Positions 27,057-35,689 of a DNA stretch of 64,000 bases are shown in pieces. The stretch lies in the NCBI RefSeq assembly GCF_016909015.1, contig NZ_JAFBFA010000025.1:13578-77577 (forward strand), read 5' to 3'. Under the pieces are notes generated by a model. It was not told the DNA's origin, did not search any database, and saw only the letters and a program-made list of their open reading frames with translations. Origin of the DNA: Gracilibacillus alcaliphilus. Lineage in GTDB: Bacteria; Bacillota; Bacilli; Bacillales; Amphibacillaceae. A program made the position numbers and the translations under genes. Numbering within the stretch: the first letter of the stretch is position 1; the number at the start of each line of letters is the position of its first letter.

Positions 27057-27155
27057 TTTTAAGCAAAGAAAGTCTTGTCATTTGGCTATCTTACAAATAC
27101 TTCTACAACCCTGATTTATTAATGACTTTTCACCTCCATTAAACGCATTAACAAA

Positions 27156-27187
27156 ATAGTACAATATATATGTGAAGTAATTGTGAG
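27156..27187 (-). promoter_or_regulatory. Promoter of the nos-like operon with an 11-bp direct-repeat box
   Basis: The minus strand reads CTCACA-N5-TTCACA (27187-27171), followed nine bases later by the -10-like TACTAT (27161-27156). The layout equals that of the divergent promoter at 27311-27341, which suggests both are bound by the OmpR-type regulator encoded at 27381. Confidence 0.5.
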
Positions 27188-27310
27188 CTTATTTTGAAAA
27201 TACAGTTACAATAATAGCCTTATAATTGTTATTAAGGTTTTAATTATTTTTGCTGTTAAGTGCAGGAAAATTTTAATTTAGAAAGGAGGATGAATAGTGA
27301 AATGCCTGAC

Positions 27311-27341
27311 TTCACACATACTTCACATTTTTTTGTATAAT
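27311..27341 (+). promoter_or_regulatory. Promoter of the two-component operon with an 11-bp direct-repeat box
   Basis: TTCACA-N5-TTCACA (27311-27327) precedes TATAAT (27336-27341) by eight bases. A direct repeat with 11-bp period in place of a -35 is the usual target of OmpR/PhoB-type activators. Autoregulation by the downstream regulator is inferred. Confidence 0.55.
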
Positions 27342-27380
27342 TGACTGTATAGGGATATATTGTTGAAGTGAGGTTTTTGT

Positions 27381-28055
27381 ATGAAACAAACCATTGTTAT
27401 GGTAATAGATGATGAAGAACAAATGAGAAAAATGATACGAGCATTCTTAGAGAAAGACGGGTACACTGTCTTTGAAGCAACAAACGGCTCGCATGCTCTT
27501 TCATTATTAAATAAAACTAAACCGCATTTATTGATTGTTGATGTAATGATGCCTTTTATGGACGGTTTTACATTTGCTCAAGAAGCTAAATTACTATCAT
27601 CGATCCCACTTATTTTTTTATCGGCAAAAGGAGAAGAATGGGATAAGATTCATGGCCTAAAGCTAGGCGGTGATGATTATATAGTTAAGCCATTCATGCC
27701 AGGAGAGCTTCTTGCTAGAATCGAATCGGTTCTTAGACGAGCCTACGCTAACAAGGAAGATTCCAATGTTCTGACGATTGGTCCCCTTTTAATTGATTAT
27801 GTATCACACCAAGTAAAACTAAATGATTCCCCGCTTTCATTAACACGAAAGGAATTTGGCCTACTTAATATTCTTGCGAAAAATAGTGGTCGCGTTTACT
27901 CAAGAGAACAATTATTACATCTCGTCTGGGGTGAAGATCATAAAAGCAGCGAAAGAACAGTGGATACTCATATTAAGACCTTGAGATTAAAAATGGGAGA
28001 CCATGGAAATTTGATTGAAACTGTTTGGGGGATTGGTTATAAATTTGAGGTGTAA
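27381..28055 (+). CDS. OmpR-family response regulator of the nos-like locus
   Basis: This 224-residue protein has a receiver domain with MVIDDEEQM, phosphoacceptor Asp in LLIVDVMMPFMDG, Lys in DDYIVKPFMPGELLARI, and a winged helix (SSERTVDTHIKTLRLKM). The start is ATG 27381 behind GAAGTGAGG. The kinase gene starts two bases after its stop. Divergence from nosD and the shared promoter boxes suggest that it regulates the nos-like and SCO genes. Confidence 0.85.
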   Translation: MKQTIVMVIDDEEQMRKMIRAFLEKDGYTVFEATNGSHALSLLNKTKPHLLIVDVMMPFMDGFTFAQEAKLLSSIPLIFLSAKGEEWDKIHGLKLGGDDYIVKPFMPGELLARIESVLRRAYANKEDSNVLTIGPLLIDYVSHQVKLNDSPLSLTRKEFGLLNILAKNSGRVYSREQLLHLVWGEDHKSSERTVDTHIKTLRLKMGDHGNLIETVWGIGYKFEV

Positions 28056-28056
28056 A

Positions 28057-29469
28057 ATGAAAAATCTAACATTTAATAAAAAAATATTACTTATAATCAT
28101 TTTTAGTATTGGCTTTTCTGTTCTTTTCTCTTTTTTATTTATCCATTATTTGTACTCTAAATTATATGTATCAAGTATTGAAGACTCCATCGTCCATCAA
28201 GGTAAACGTACAGCTTCCCATTATCATTATGGAGAATTAAGTGATGAAATTATTGAAAAAATCCAATGGTATAATGTTGTTTCCGAATATGAAATTATCG
28301 TTGTGGATGAATTGGATGAATTGTATTCGTATTTCCCCTATAAAATAAATTATGAGAATCTTATTGATTCACACGATCAGTCTGAATTAGAACAAGGGAA
28401 ATATGTAATGAAAGAAGGATTTGTTGAAGAACTCCATCGAGAGATTTTAGGAGCAATATTTCCAATCAAAGGTGACCAAGGGCTCATTGGATTTATATAT
28501 ATATATGTCCCGCTTGAAGCTATTCAAGATGTATTTAGTGATAGTATTCCGATTTTACTTGTTGTTGGAACATTGTTTTTTTGCATCTTCTTCTTGATAA
28601 TTACTCGTGTCTGGAAATCCATATTCAAACCTCTCCAAGATTTACAACGATTATCAGATGAAGTTTCAACAGGAAATTATTCAAATACTATACAAACAGA
28701 TCGTCAGGATGAAATTGGTCAATTAATTAAAGCATTTAATCAAATGTGCTTATCATTAGGACAACTGGAAGAACGTAAAAAAGAATTCACCTCAAACATT
28801 GTACATGAGCTACGTACGCCTCTTACGTATATTGGAGGGTATACCGAGGCATTGAAACAAAAAATATATACTTCTCCAGAAGAAGCAACAAATTATTTAA
28901 CAACTATACAAAAAGAAACAGAGCGGTTAAGTAAACTGATTAATGATCTCGTTGATTTGGATTATTTGCAGGAAAATTCATATTCAACAGACATGCAACC
29001 AATTGCCATTGCACAATTATTATTAGATGCAATCGATTTATTCGAGATTCATATAAAAGAAAAAAAAATACATTTAACACTTGATATGGAAGAAGATCTT
29101 ATTGTATTAGGTGATTCACAACGAATTCATCAAGTGTTTTATAACATCATCGATAATGCCATTAAGTATTCGTTACCGTCAGGTACTATTTCAATTAAAC
29201 TCAAAAAAGTAAACAAAGCAGTTCAATTGCAAATCAACAACGACGGAACAGTAATCCCAACAGAAGATATCGATCGAATCGGAGAACGTTTTTTCCGAAC
29301 AGATAAAGCTAGAAATCGTACAACGGGGGGGACTGGATTAGGATTATCCATAGTAAAAGAAATTGTCCGATTACATAAAGGGAATTTTACTATCACAAGT
29401 GATCAATCAACGGGAACAACTGTTACCATACAATTGCCTTATCTGGACATAGAAGGAGTGGAAAGATAA
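28057..29469 (+). CDS. Sensor histidine kinase of the nos-like locus
   Basis: This 470-residue kinase has two membrane helices (about 10-32 and 165-188) around an extracellular sensor of about 130 residues, a HAMP domain (SIFKPLQDLQRLSDEV), phosphoacceptor His in SNIVHELRTPLTYIGGY, N box (VFYNIIDNAIKYS) and GGTGLGLSIVK. The start is ATG 28057 behind GAGGTG. An upstream in-frame codon would overlap the regulator. The sensed signal may be copper or redox state; this is inferred from neighbours. Confidence 0.85.
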   Translation: MKNLTFNKKILLIIIFSIGFSVLFSFLFIHYLYSKLYVSSIEDSIVHQGKRTASHYHYGELSDEIIEKIQWYNVVSEYEIIVVDELDELYSYFPYKINYENLIDSHDQSELEQGKYVMKEGFVEELHREILGAIFPIKGDQGLIGFIYIYVPLEAIQDVFSDSIPILLVVGTLFFCIFFLIITRVWKSIFKPLQDLQRLSDEVSTGNYSNTIQTDRQDEIGQLIKAFNQMCLSLGQLEERKKEFTSNIVHELRTPLTYIGGYTEALKQKIYTSPEEATNYLTTIQKETERLSKLINDLVDLDYLQENSYSTDMQPIAIAQLLLDAIDLFEIHIKEKKIHLTLDMEEDLIVLGDSQRIHQVFYNIIDNAIKYSLPSGTISIKLKKVNKAVQLQINNDGTVIPTEDIDRIGERFFRTDKARNRTTGGTGLGLSIVKEIVRLHKGNFTITSDQSTGTTVTIQLPYLDIEGVER

Positions 29470-29471
29470 TC

Positions 29472-30035
29472 ATGAAGATTCGATATATAATCTATTCTCT
29501 TGTCTGTCTATTAATTTTATCAGCTTGTAGTGCGAATCAATCTACTGGGAATAAAATTGATCCATTTTCATTTATAGATCAACATGAGAAACCATTTGGA
29601 ACAGACGATTTAAATGGAACAGTTTGGATTGCAAGCTTTATTTTTACAAATTGTAACACGGTTTGTCCCCCTATGATGTTTGAAATGGCGTCTCTACAAA
29701 AAGAAATAGAGGAAAATGACTTAAAAGTCGAGTTTGTCTCATTCACCGTAGATCCTAATCTTGATACTCCAGAAGTATTAAGGGCATATGTACAACAATT
29801 CACGAATAACGAAACAAATTGGCATATGTTGACAGGGTACTCTCAAGAAACTATTGAAGAGTTTGCGAGAGAGCAATTTCAAACGATTGTTCAAAAACCT
29901 GACACTTCTAACCAAGTTATTCATGGAACGAATTTTTACCTAGTAGATGACCAAGGTTATGTCCTAAATGAGTTTAATTATATTGATGAGTCTTATGTAG
30001 AAGAAGTAATAAAAAAAATAAAGGAAATTCGTTAA
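29472..30035 (+). CDS. SCO1/SenC-family lipoprotein
   Basis: This 187-residue protein has a lipobox LSAC at residues 16-19 and a thioredoxin fold with the copper-binding Cys pair FTNCNTVCPP and the distant His in VIHGTNFYLV. SCO proteins carry copper to, or reduce the cysteines of, the CuA site of cytochrome oxidase or related enzymes. It follows the kinase stop after two bases. With NosL and NosD homologues divergent, the locus looks like a copper-enzyme maturation set. Confidence 0.85.
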   Translation: MKIRYIIYSLVCLLILSACSANQSTGNKIDPFSFIDQHEKPFGTDDLNGTVWIASFIFTNCNTVCPPMMFEMASLQKEIEENDLKVEFVSFTVDPNLDTPEVLRAYVQQFTNNETNWHMLTGYSQETIEEFAREQFQTIVQKPDTSNQVIHGTNFYLVDDQGYVLNEFNYIDESYVEEVIKKIKEIR

Positions 30036-30159
30036 TAAAAAAAGGAGAATAATAAGATATTCCAAAACACAACGGTTCATCACCTAACTTTAATATACAT
30101 TAACTTTAGTGAAACAAAACCTAGTCATTAAATTTGACCACCGTAAACTTCTATACGAT

Positions 30160-30185
30160 AGGGAAACCTAATATTAGGTTTCCCT
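30160..30185. terminator. Perfect 26-bp palindrome, bidirectional terminator
   Basis: AGGGAAACCTAAT joined to its exact complement lies between the convergent SCO gene and the minus-strand gene ending at 30237. It is followed by AAATTTT on the plus strand. Confidence 0.7.
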
Positions 30186-30236
30186 AAATTTTGTGATTTA
30201 AAAGTTTAACAGAGCCTATAAATGTTTATTAGAACA

Positions 30237-30656
30237 TTAAAACTCAAATTGTCCCTTAACATTAATTGATTTGCTATTTGTTGATGGAGTACGAATAGCA
30301 ATATAGTACTTGCCACTTGGTCCATTAAGGCTGAAAGTTCCTCCAGTTTTGCTACCGCCAGTGTAGTTCCTTGTCCAATACTGCTTACCATTAGTAGCAT
30401 TAATAAATCCTAATTGAATTTTTTGTCCTGATGGACTCCATTTAACGCTTTTTATCTTTATCTTTTTTCCCTTTTTAATATTAAATGCTTTATTTGACTT
30501 AACATATTTTTTTACACCAAGAGCCGAATGACTGATACTAAAGGTGGAAAAAGGAGAAATTCCATCAATAAGTTCTTCCTCTATCGCCCAATCTTTTTCC
30601 TCCGTAAATACAGCTATTGAATGATCATCTTCAACAATATTAATCATTTTATCCAT
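30237..30656 (-). CDS. Hypothetical protein downstream of BlaR1-like gene
   Basis: This 139-residue protein has no signal peptide. The N-terminal 50 residues are acidic; the rest is beta-rich with many Lys, Gly and Ser (FNIKKGKKIKIKSVKWSPSG, TGGTFSLNGPSGKYYIAIRT). GGGGAG stands just before ATG 30656; ATG 30647 is an alternative. It is probably cotranscribed with the BlaI- and BlaR1-like genes 62 bp upstream. Function is unknown. An immunity or binding partner for the secreted protein at 32695 is a guess based on location. Confidence 0.6.
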   Translation of the reverse strand: MDKMINIVEDDHSIAVFTEEKDWAIEEELIDGISPFSTFSISHSALGVKKYVKSNKAFNIKKGKKIKIKSVKWSPSGQKIQLGFINATNGKQYWTRNYTGGSKTGGTFSLNGPSGKYYIAIRTPSTNSKSINVKGQFEF

Positions 30657-30718
30657 TTCTCCCCATTCATTTTTTTTCGTTTATTTATAACGAGTAAGAC
30701 TATTGGTTTGTCTGTTCT

Positions 30719-31885
30719 TTACTCATCTTCTAAAATTATTTCATTATTTTCAATTTGTTTAAGAATTTCTTGCCAATCTTCTTTTGAGTAGAATGATTCA
30801 TCTGACTTTTTAACTGAAATTATCTCAAAATCCCCTCCTACTTCTTCCGTACTTTCGTCATCAAATTCTAAGGTCGCCTTTTCGTTATCATTTAGATCGT
30901 TTCTATCTGACACTATGGATGTGTTTTCATGGGTGAATGCAGAACTTGCAACCCCTATACATCCAAGCGTTAACAATACAGTTACAGATAGAACGAATAC
31001 ACGCTTGTTTCCCTTTTTTACTTTTAATATTTTTATCAACCTATTTTTCAAATTGGCTGACCCTGTTGTAAAAGAGGCTCCTAGAACGGATGGAGTGACA
31101 TCTTGATTTGCTCGTTTAATCATATTTAATATAGTTTCGCCATACTTTTTTCTTTCCGAATGAGACATTTCCATGACAACATCTTCATCACAAGAAAGTT
31201 CACTCCACTTATTTACTTCTTTTCTCAAGACGTAGATGAGCGGATTATACCAATGGAGAATGGTAGCAAGTAGCATAACTTTCTTTATCCATAAATCCCT
31301 TTTCTTAAAATGAGTAACTTCATGTTTTATAATCATATCTAACTCATCATATGGAATATCGTACATTGGCAGTACAATAGTGGGTTTAAAAATCCCAATC
31401 AAAACAGGACTCATATTAGTCTTACAGAATTTTATGTCTATATTATTTGCTAGTTTCATATTTTTCATATTTCTGTACAAAAGATGTTGTATGTTACTTT
31501 CTCTAGGTACTGACACAAGGACTTTTTTCAACTTTTTGTTAAAGCGTCGGTACCAATACCAAAAACATAAACTCGTAACAATTACTCCTATTATCCATAT
31601 CATAAATAGAGGCAGAATAAAAGTTGTTGTTAACCATACTGTGTTTTGATCCACAATAGATATATTCTCAAAAGAAATGAGTTGATTTTCCTTTGAGAAT
31701 ATGTGGTAAATCCCAGGTATTAAAAATATAGGAATAAGATAAAAGAAAAGGGACAATTTCCTATTCCAATAATGCCATCTAGCATGGATTCTTTCCTTAG
31801 AAACAAGTGTTATAAAGAAAGACAAAACGAAGACACTGCTTCCAGCAACCGATAAGCCGATTAATATATTTAACCATTCACTCAT
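30719..31885 (-). CDS. BlaR1/MecR1-like M56 metallopeptidase sensor
   Basis: This 388-residue protein has four N-terminal membrane helices and the zinc site HEVTH (IIKHEVTHFKKRDLW) with the downstream LSCDEDVV. A fourth helix (VFVLSVTVLLTLGCIGVA) precedes a short acidic tail of about 70 residues. It lacks the penicillin-binding sensor domain of true BlaR1, so the signal is not a beta-lactam. M56 proteins cleave the partner BlaI-type repressor after sensing. It lies eight bases after the repressor gene. Confidence 0.83.
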   Translation of the reverse strand: MSEWLNILIGLSVAGSSVFVLSFFITLVSKERIHARWHYWNRKLSLFFYLIPIFLIPGIYHIFSKENQLISFENISIVDQNTVWLTTTFILPLFMIWIIGVIVTSLCFWYWYRRFNKKLKKVLVSVPRESNIQHLLYRNMKNMKLANNIDIKFCKTNMSPVLIGIFKPTIVLPMYDIPYDELDMIIKHEVTHFKKRDLWIKKVMLLATILHWYNPLIYVLRKEVNKWSELSCDEDVVMEMSHSERKKYGETILNMIKRANQDVTPSVLGASFTTGSANLKNRLIKILKVKKGNKRVFVLSVTVLLTLGCIGVASSAFTHENTSIVSDRNDLNDNEKATLEFDDESTEEVGGDFEIISVKKSDESFYSKEDWQEILKQIENNEIILEDE

Positions 31886-31893
31886 TATTACAC

Positions 31894-32268
31894 CTACTTA
31901 TCTGAAAACCACTTTTGGAGTTCCTCTAGTTCTTCAGGGGATATTTTGTCATCATAGAGAGTCGCTAAAAAACTCTTGATTGATCCTTGATACATTGTTT
32001 CTAAGAAATTTTGCGCTTCTCTCTTTTTATATTCCTTAAAAGAAAGACGGGGAACATAGGTATTTGGTCGACCTTCTCTTTCGATTAGCAATACTCCCTT
32101 ATCCACCAGTCTTGATAAAAAAGTTGCTATCGTTTGCCCTTTCCACTCTTTTCCTTCTTTTTCAGAAAATATCTCCAATAATTCATTAGATTTAACTGGA
32201 CGCCCCATTTTCCAAATCACTTTCATGACTTTCATTTCTGTTTCAGATAAACTTCGAAAATCTGACAA
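31894..32268 (-). CDS. BlaI/MecI-family repressor
   Basis: This protein of about 124 residues has the family winged helix (LSETEMKVMKVIWKMGRPV, TIATFLSRLVDKGVL) and a C-terminal dimer region. TTG 32268 is preferred because AGGTGG lies eight bases before it; GTG 32280 lies within that SD. It is expected to bind TACA/TGTA dyads upstream and be cleaved by the M56 partner. The divergent secreted-protein and ABC genes are the likely targets. Confidence 0.83.
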   Translation of the reverse strand: MSDFRSLSETEMKVMKVIWKMGRPVKSNELLEIFSEKEGKEWKGQTIATFLSRLVDKGVLLIEREGRPNTYVPRLSFKEYKKREAQNFLETMYQGSIKSFLATLYDDKISPEELEELQKWFSDK

Positions 32269-32462
32269 TATAGACACCACCTATATTTATTTCTTTGTTC
32301 ATACCTATATAAATTGTACTTATCCTCTTTATACTACTAAAACGTAATAATTATGTCAATGTACTGACAATTTCATAATTCACTTTTGTTTATTCAACAT
32401 TCGGATTTCACTTATTTTGATTTGCGCAATTATAACTACAATGATATAGTATTAAATATAAT

Positions 32463-32527
32463 TACATTTATGTAGTAATATTTTCTATTAAATTCATCAT
32501 TGTGTTAATTACAACAATACATTGTAA
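32463..32527. promoter_or_regulatory. Two BlaI-type operator dyads
   Basis: TACA-TTTA-TGTA (32463-32474) and TTACAA-N7-TTGTAA (32509-32527) lie in the divergent region between the repressor and the secreted-protein gene. The half-sites match the TACA/TGTA core of bla and mec operators, though the spacing differs between the two. Confidence 0.5.
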
Positions 32528-32590
32528 AAAGAGGGGGTTTTTAATTATTTTTCGTTTAAAAACTTTAGAAGACTTCTACTGTTTTTACTA

Positions 32591-33205
32591 GATTGTAGAC
32601 GTAACCGAAAAACATTAATGGTGCTACTAATTCTCTTTGATCCGGATTTTGATTATTTGATTTAAAAAACTATTATAAAAAGTAGGTGTGAATATTGAAG
32701 AAATGCAAAAAAATCGTCGGAACACTTGTGGCTACGTTTTTTTTACTGTCGAGTACGAGTTTAATTGCTCATGCTGCTACTTACTATGACTATGAAACTA
32801 CTGTACCAGCAGTCGCTGATTATGAATCAAAACCGAAAAAGAAAAAAACTACTGGATCTGCCTATAATAAAGTAGGATCTATACAGAAAAATAGAACATT
32901 AGTCTCTTGGATAGAGAATACGAAAGGGAAAAATATTACCAGCAAAAATACCTATTCATCTAAAGGGAAAAAAACAATGGATTATAAAGGGAATGCTAGC
33001 AAATATAAAGGGAAAAAAGTACGTTTAAATATATCCACTTCCACAACTACCATGAAGCGTGCAACGACCTCAGGGGAATGGACACCTAATTAAAGTTACA
33101 ATAAACATTTGTTATGCAATCAATATAATCTTCTTTAGCCAATTTATGAATCCGTTTCACTATAATTAACATACACCATTTAGTTTTTCGGTTACATTTG
33201 CAATC
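32591..33205. repeat. Inverted repeat flanking the small secreted-protein gene
   Basis: GTAACCGAAAAAC at 32601-32613 has its exact complement at 33183-33195. Similarity extends outward (GATTG at 32591 and its complement at 33201) and inward (AATGGTG), giving roughly 30 bp of imperfect inverted repeat, 570 bp apart. The gene 32695-33093 is the only one inside. Confidence 0.7.
32695..33093 (+). CDS. Small secreted Lys/Ser/Thr-rich protein, bacteriocin-like in layout
   Basis: This 132-residue protein starts at TTG 32695 behind AGGTGTG. The signal peptide (KIVGTLVATFFLLSSTSLIA) is likely cut after AHA. The mature part of about 105 residues is strongly basic (KPKKKKTTGSAY, SSKGKKTMDYKGNASKYKGK) and lacks cysteine. 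Basic secreted proteins encoded beside dedicated ABC exporters with a BlaI-type switch include bacteriocins, for example of the lactococcin-972 type, but no clear family match is visible. It is followed by the ABC genes after a 220-bp gap. Confidence 0.65.
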   Translation: MKKCKKIVGTLVATFFLLSSTSLIAHAATYYDYETTVPAVADYESKPKKKKTTGSAYNKVGSIQKNRTLVSWIENTKGKNITSKNTYSSKGKKTMDYKGNASKYKGKKVRLNISTSTTTMKRATTSGEWTPN

Positions 33206-33313
33206 TGATATAAAACTATATACTTTTGAAAAAAGGGTAAACTTGAATAGCTTGGTATGTACCAATTAAGAACTATTATTACAAATTATTGATACATAAT
33301 TGAGGTGTACTGT

Positions 33314-34093
33314 ATGAATTCATATATAAAAGAAGAATTGAAAAGAGCTTTTTTATCAAAGATAACAATTGGAACAGCGGTTCTTTCTGTTGTATTAGTA
33401 TTTGTAGGTATGTTTGAGTACTTGAGTTGGATTCCATATGAGGGTATTTCACTTCTGTATATCTTTCTCTCAGGCTATAATTCTGGAACAGCGAATTTTC
33501 TAGGAGTTGTGTTTCCGATTATTGCCTGTCTTCCATTTGCTACCTCCTATGTGGAAGATTTCAAATCAGGGTTGAATAAATATATATATTTACGAATGAA
33601 AAAGAATCAATATATGACTATTCGATTCTTTATAAATGGTCTTGTTGGTGGGACAGTTTTATTTATCGGACCTTTTATTGCCTTTGTCTTTCTTTTAGTT
33701 GTTAAAATTTTCACAGGAATCCCTATGGTGTTAGAACAGATTGAGACTTTTACATATTTTGAAAGTATAGGTGTTCATTCTCCAATAGTGATGATCATTA
33801 TTATTTTAATTACGTTGTTTTTTTGCGGATTTATTTTAGCTACAGTTGCTTTAGGTGTATCTACACTAATTCGAAATGTCTATCTAACCATGTTAACTCC
33901 TTTTATATTTTACATCGTTTCAGCTACTGTACTAATGAACATTCATGAAAATCTAAATTTGTTGGGTCTATACGATGTGAATTATTATGGAATGAGTTTC
34001 ACTCAGCGTTTCATGTATGGAATGATCTTATGTGTGGTTGGAGTTGCGCTTTTCTTTGTTGGAGGCAATAAAAATGAAGAGAATGTTATCTAG
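33314..34093 (+). CDS. ABC-2-type permease subunit 1
   Basis: This 259-residue protein has six membrane helices and starts at ATG 33314 behind GAGGTG. The soluble N-terminus is short (NSYIKEELKRAFLSK), as usual for membrane subunits of peptide or lipid ABC-2 exporters. The conserved small stretch ATSYVEDFKSGLNKYIYLRM before helix 3 recalls the 'YxDExxGK' coupling region. It overlaps the next permease gene by 20 bases. Substrate unknown; the secreted protein upstream or a toxic peptide is possible. Confidence 0.7.
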   Translation: MNSYIKEELKRAFLSKITIGTAVLSVVLVFVGMFEYLSWIPYEGISLLYIFLSGYNSGTANFLGVVFPIIACLPFATSYVEDFKSGLNKYIYLRMKKNQYMTIRFFINGLVGGTVLFIGPFIAFVFLLVVKIFTGIPMVLEQIETFTYFESIGVHSPIVMIIIILITLFFCGFILATVALGVSTLIRNVYLTMLTPFIFYIVSATVLMNIHENLNLLGLYDVNYYGMSFTQRFMYGMILCVVGVALFFVGGNKNEENVI

Positions 34094-34889
34094 TGCCAGA
34101 TTAATCCGATACTTCTATAACAAGAATGTATATTTTTCTGTTTTCATTGTTCTCGTTTTATACTGTCTAACACTTTTGATAGAAAACCATTCGAATGAAA
34201 AAAATATTTATGATCTTTTTATAGAAATAACTAGGTTTCATTCGCTTTCTTACTTGATCATCCCAACATTTTTGATTGTCCTAACCGTATATTTTTCACA
34301 AGGCAAGGTGCAAAATTATTTAGCATTTCGTTTTCAAAACAAAAAGCAATGGTATCACATGAATTTAGTCTGTATTGCTCAATTAACAATCGGTTTTTTA
34401 TTAATTGTAGTTGCTATTATGCTTGTGCAATCATTATTTGTTTTTAGCTTTAAAAATAAGTGGAGTGATTTTGCACTTAATTATTACACATACCATTCGG
34501 ATTTTTTAATGAACTTTTCACCCTTTGCTTATTCTATAGCAACTTTTATCTTGGTTGGGCTTCATTTATTTTTATTCGGATTAATTTTTTATTTTATATT
34601 TATTTGGACAAGAAATCCGATGATATCACTACTTTTTGTTATTTTATTGAATGTAATGAATATCGCTATTACTTTAGGAAAGTTAGACTCACTTGCGCCC
34701 TTTTTCTTTACCGATCACGTGAACATTATGCAATATATTTATAAATTTGATTTAAACCAATACAGTTTTCCATACAGTATCTTTATCTATTGGTTAATAT
34801 TAATTCTTATTATCTATTCAATCAGTCGTTTTTTGCTTGATAGGGTGGATTTTGATGTAGAAAAAGGTGAAAAAAAAGATGTTAGCTAG
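34074..34889 (+). CDS. ABC transporter membrane subunit 2 (DUF2705-like)
   Basis: This 271-residue protein has six or seven membrane helices, with the loop VQNYLAFRFQNKKQWYHMNL after the second helix, similar to DUF2705-type proteins found with bacteriocin ABC systems. The start is ATG 34074 behind GGAGG, within the preceding gene. It overlaps the third subunit by eleven bases, so all four ABC genes are tightly coupled. Confidence 0.62.
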   Translation: MKRMLSSARLIRYFYNKNVYFSVFIVLVLYCLTLLIENHSNEKNIYDLFIEITRFHSLSYLIIPTFLIVLTVYFSQGKVQNYLAFRFQNKKQWYHMNLVCIAQLTIGFLLIVVAIMLVQSLFVFSFKNKWSDFALNYYTYHSDFLMNFSPFAYSIATFILVGLHLFLFGLIFYFIFIWTRNPMISLLFVILLNVMNIAITLGKLDSLAPFFFTDHVNIMQYIYKFDLNQYSFPYSIFIYWLILILIIYSISRFLLDRVDFDVEKGEKKDVS

Positions 34890-35670
34890 AATTTTACGAT
34901 ATCATCTGCTTTGTATGATTACACCAAAAGTAATACTTATTACAGCTTTACCGTTCATTGGAAATATATTCCTTGTATACTCTATATACGAGGATTTAAT
35001 ACCAGTAGAAAGCATAAAGGCAACAATTTTTATGTTTTATTTTCCGATAAATATAAAATTTGATCTTTTTCGTTTAATCTTGATTTTATTACCTATCCTA
35101 TTAATCATCGGATCGTTTATCAATAGTGAAATAAAAGAACGAAGTATTTATTTGCTTTTACAAATGAAAAGTTTTCGTCTTTGGTTTCAAAGTTTAATAG
35201 TTGCTTCTTTTTTTACAATTCTTCTTTATTTTATAGTAGGTTATGTCATAACATATGTATTAGTTCTTTTCTTACCTGAAAATATAGTGATAAATAAGTC
35301 GATGATTCCATTCCAATTTTTATATACAACGAATGAATGGACTTTAATAACTCACCAGTTCTTTTTACTGATATTATCAGTACTTCTGCTAGTATTACTA
35401 AATATTTTTTTTACTTTTTTAATCAATCACACTGCGTTTGCTTCTTTATTAACCATCATTTGTTTAGCAGCATCGATTACAATAGGGAATAATTTCCCTA
35501 GTATACTAAATTTTTTACCATTGACATACGGTTTGTTTGCTTTTCGAGAGTTAAATGGTTATTCCTTTATATGGTCTTATACATTTTTAATTCTTAGTAT
35601 TTTGGTATTATATATTTTCACCTTTGGCATTTTTATGATTCGAAAGGAATCTTTATTTAAAATACAGTAG
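34879..35670 (+). CDS. ABC transporter membrane subunit 3
   Basis: This 263-residue protein has six membrane helices. ATG 34879 lies nine bases after AAAAAGGTG; GTG 34867 is less likely. The motif SEIKERSIYLLLQMKSFRLW resembles the coupling loop of the first two subunits. All three appear to be distant paralogues, an unusual number for one ATPase. Confidence 0.62.
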   Translation: MLARILRYHLLCMITPKVILITALPFIGNIFLVYSIYEDLIPVESIKATIFMFYFPINIKFDLFRLILILLPILLIIGSFINSEIKERSIYLLLQMKSFRLWFQSLIVASFFTILLYFIVGYVITYVLVLFLPENIVINKSMIPFQFLYTTNEWTLITHQFFLLILSVLLLVLLNIFFTFLINHTAFASLLTIICLAASITIGNNFPSILNFLPLTYGLFAFRELNGYSFIWSYTFLILSILVLYIFTFGIFMIRKESLFKIQ

Positions 35671-35689
35671 ATAAAGGAGTCTGAATGAA

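Noticed and set aside
30719..31885. Beta-lactam resistance sensor
   Set aside because: The M56 protein has no penicillin-binding domain and no beta-lactamase or PBP2a-like gene lies nearby.
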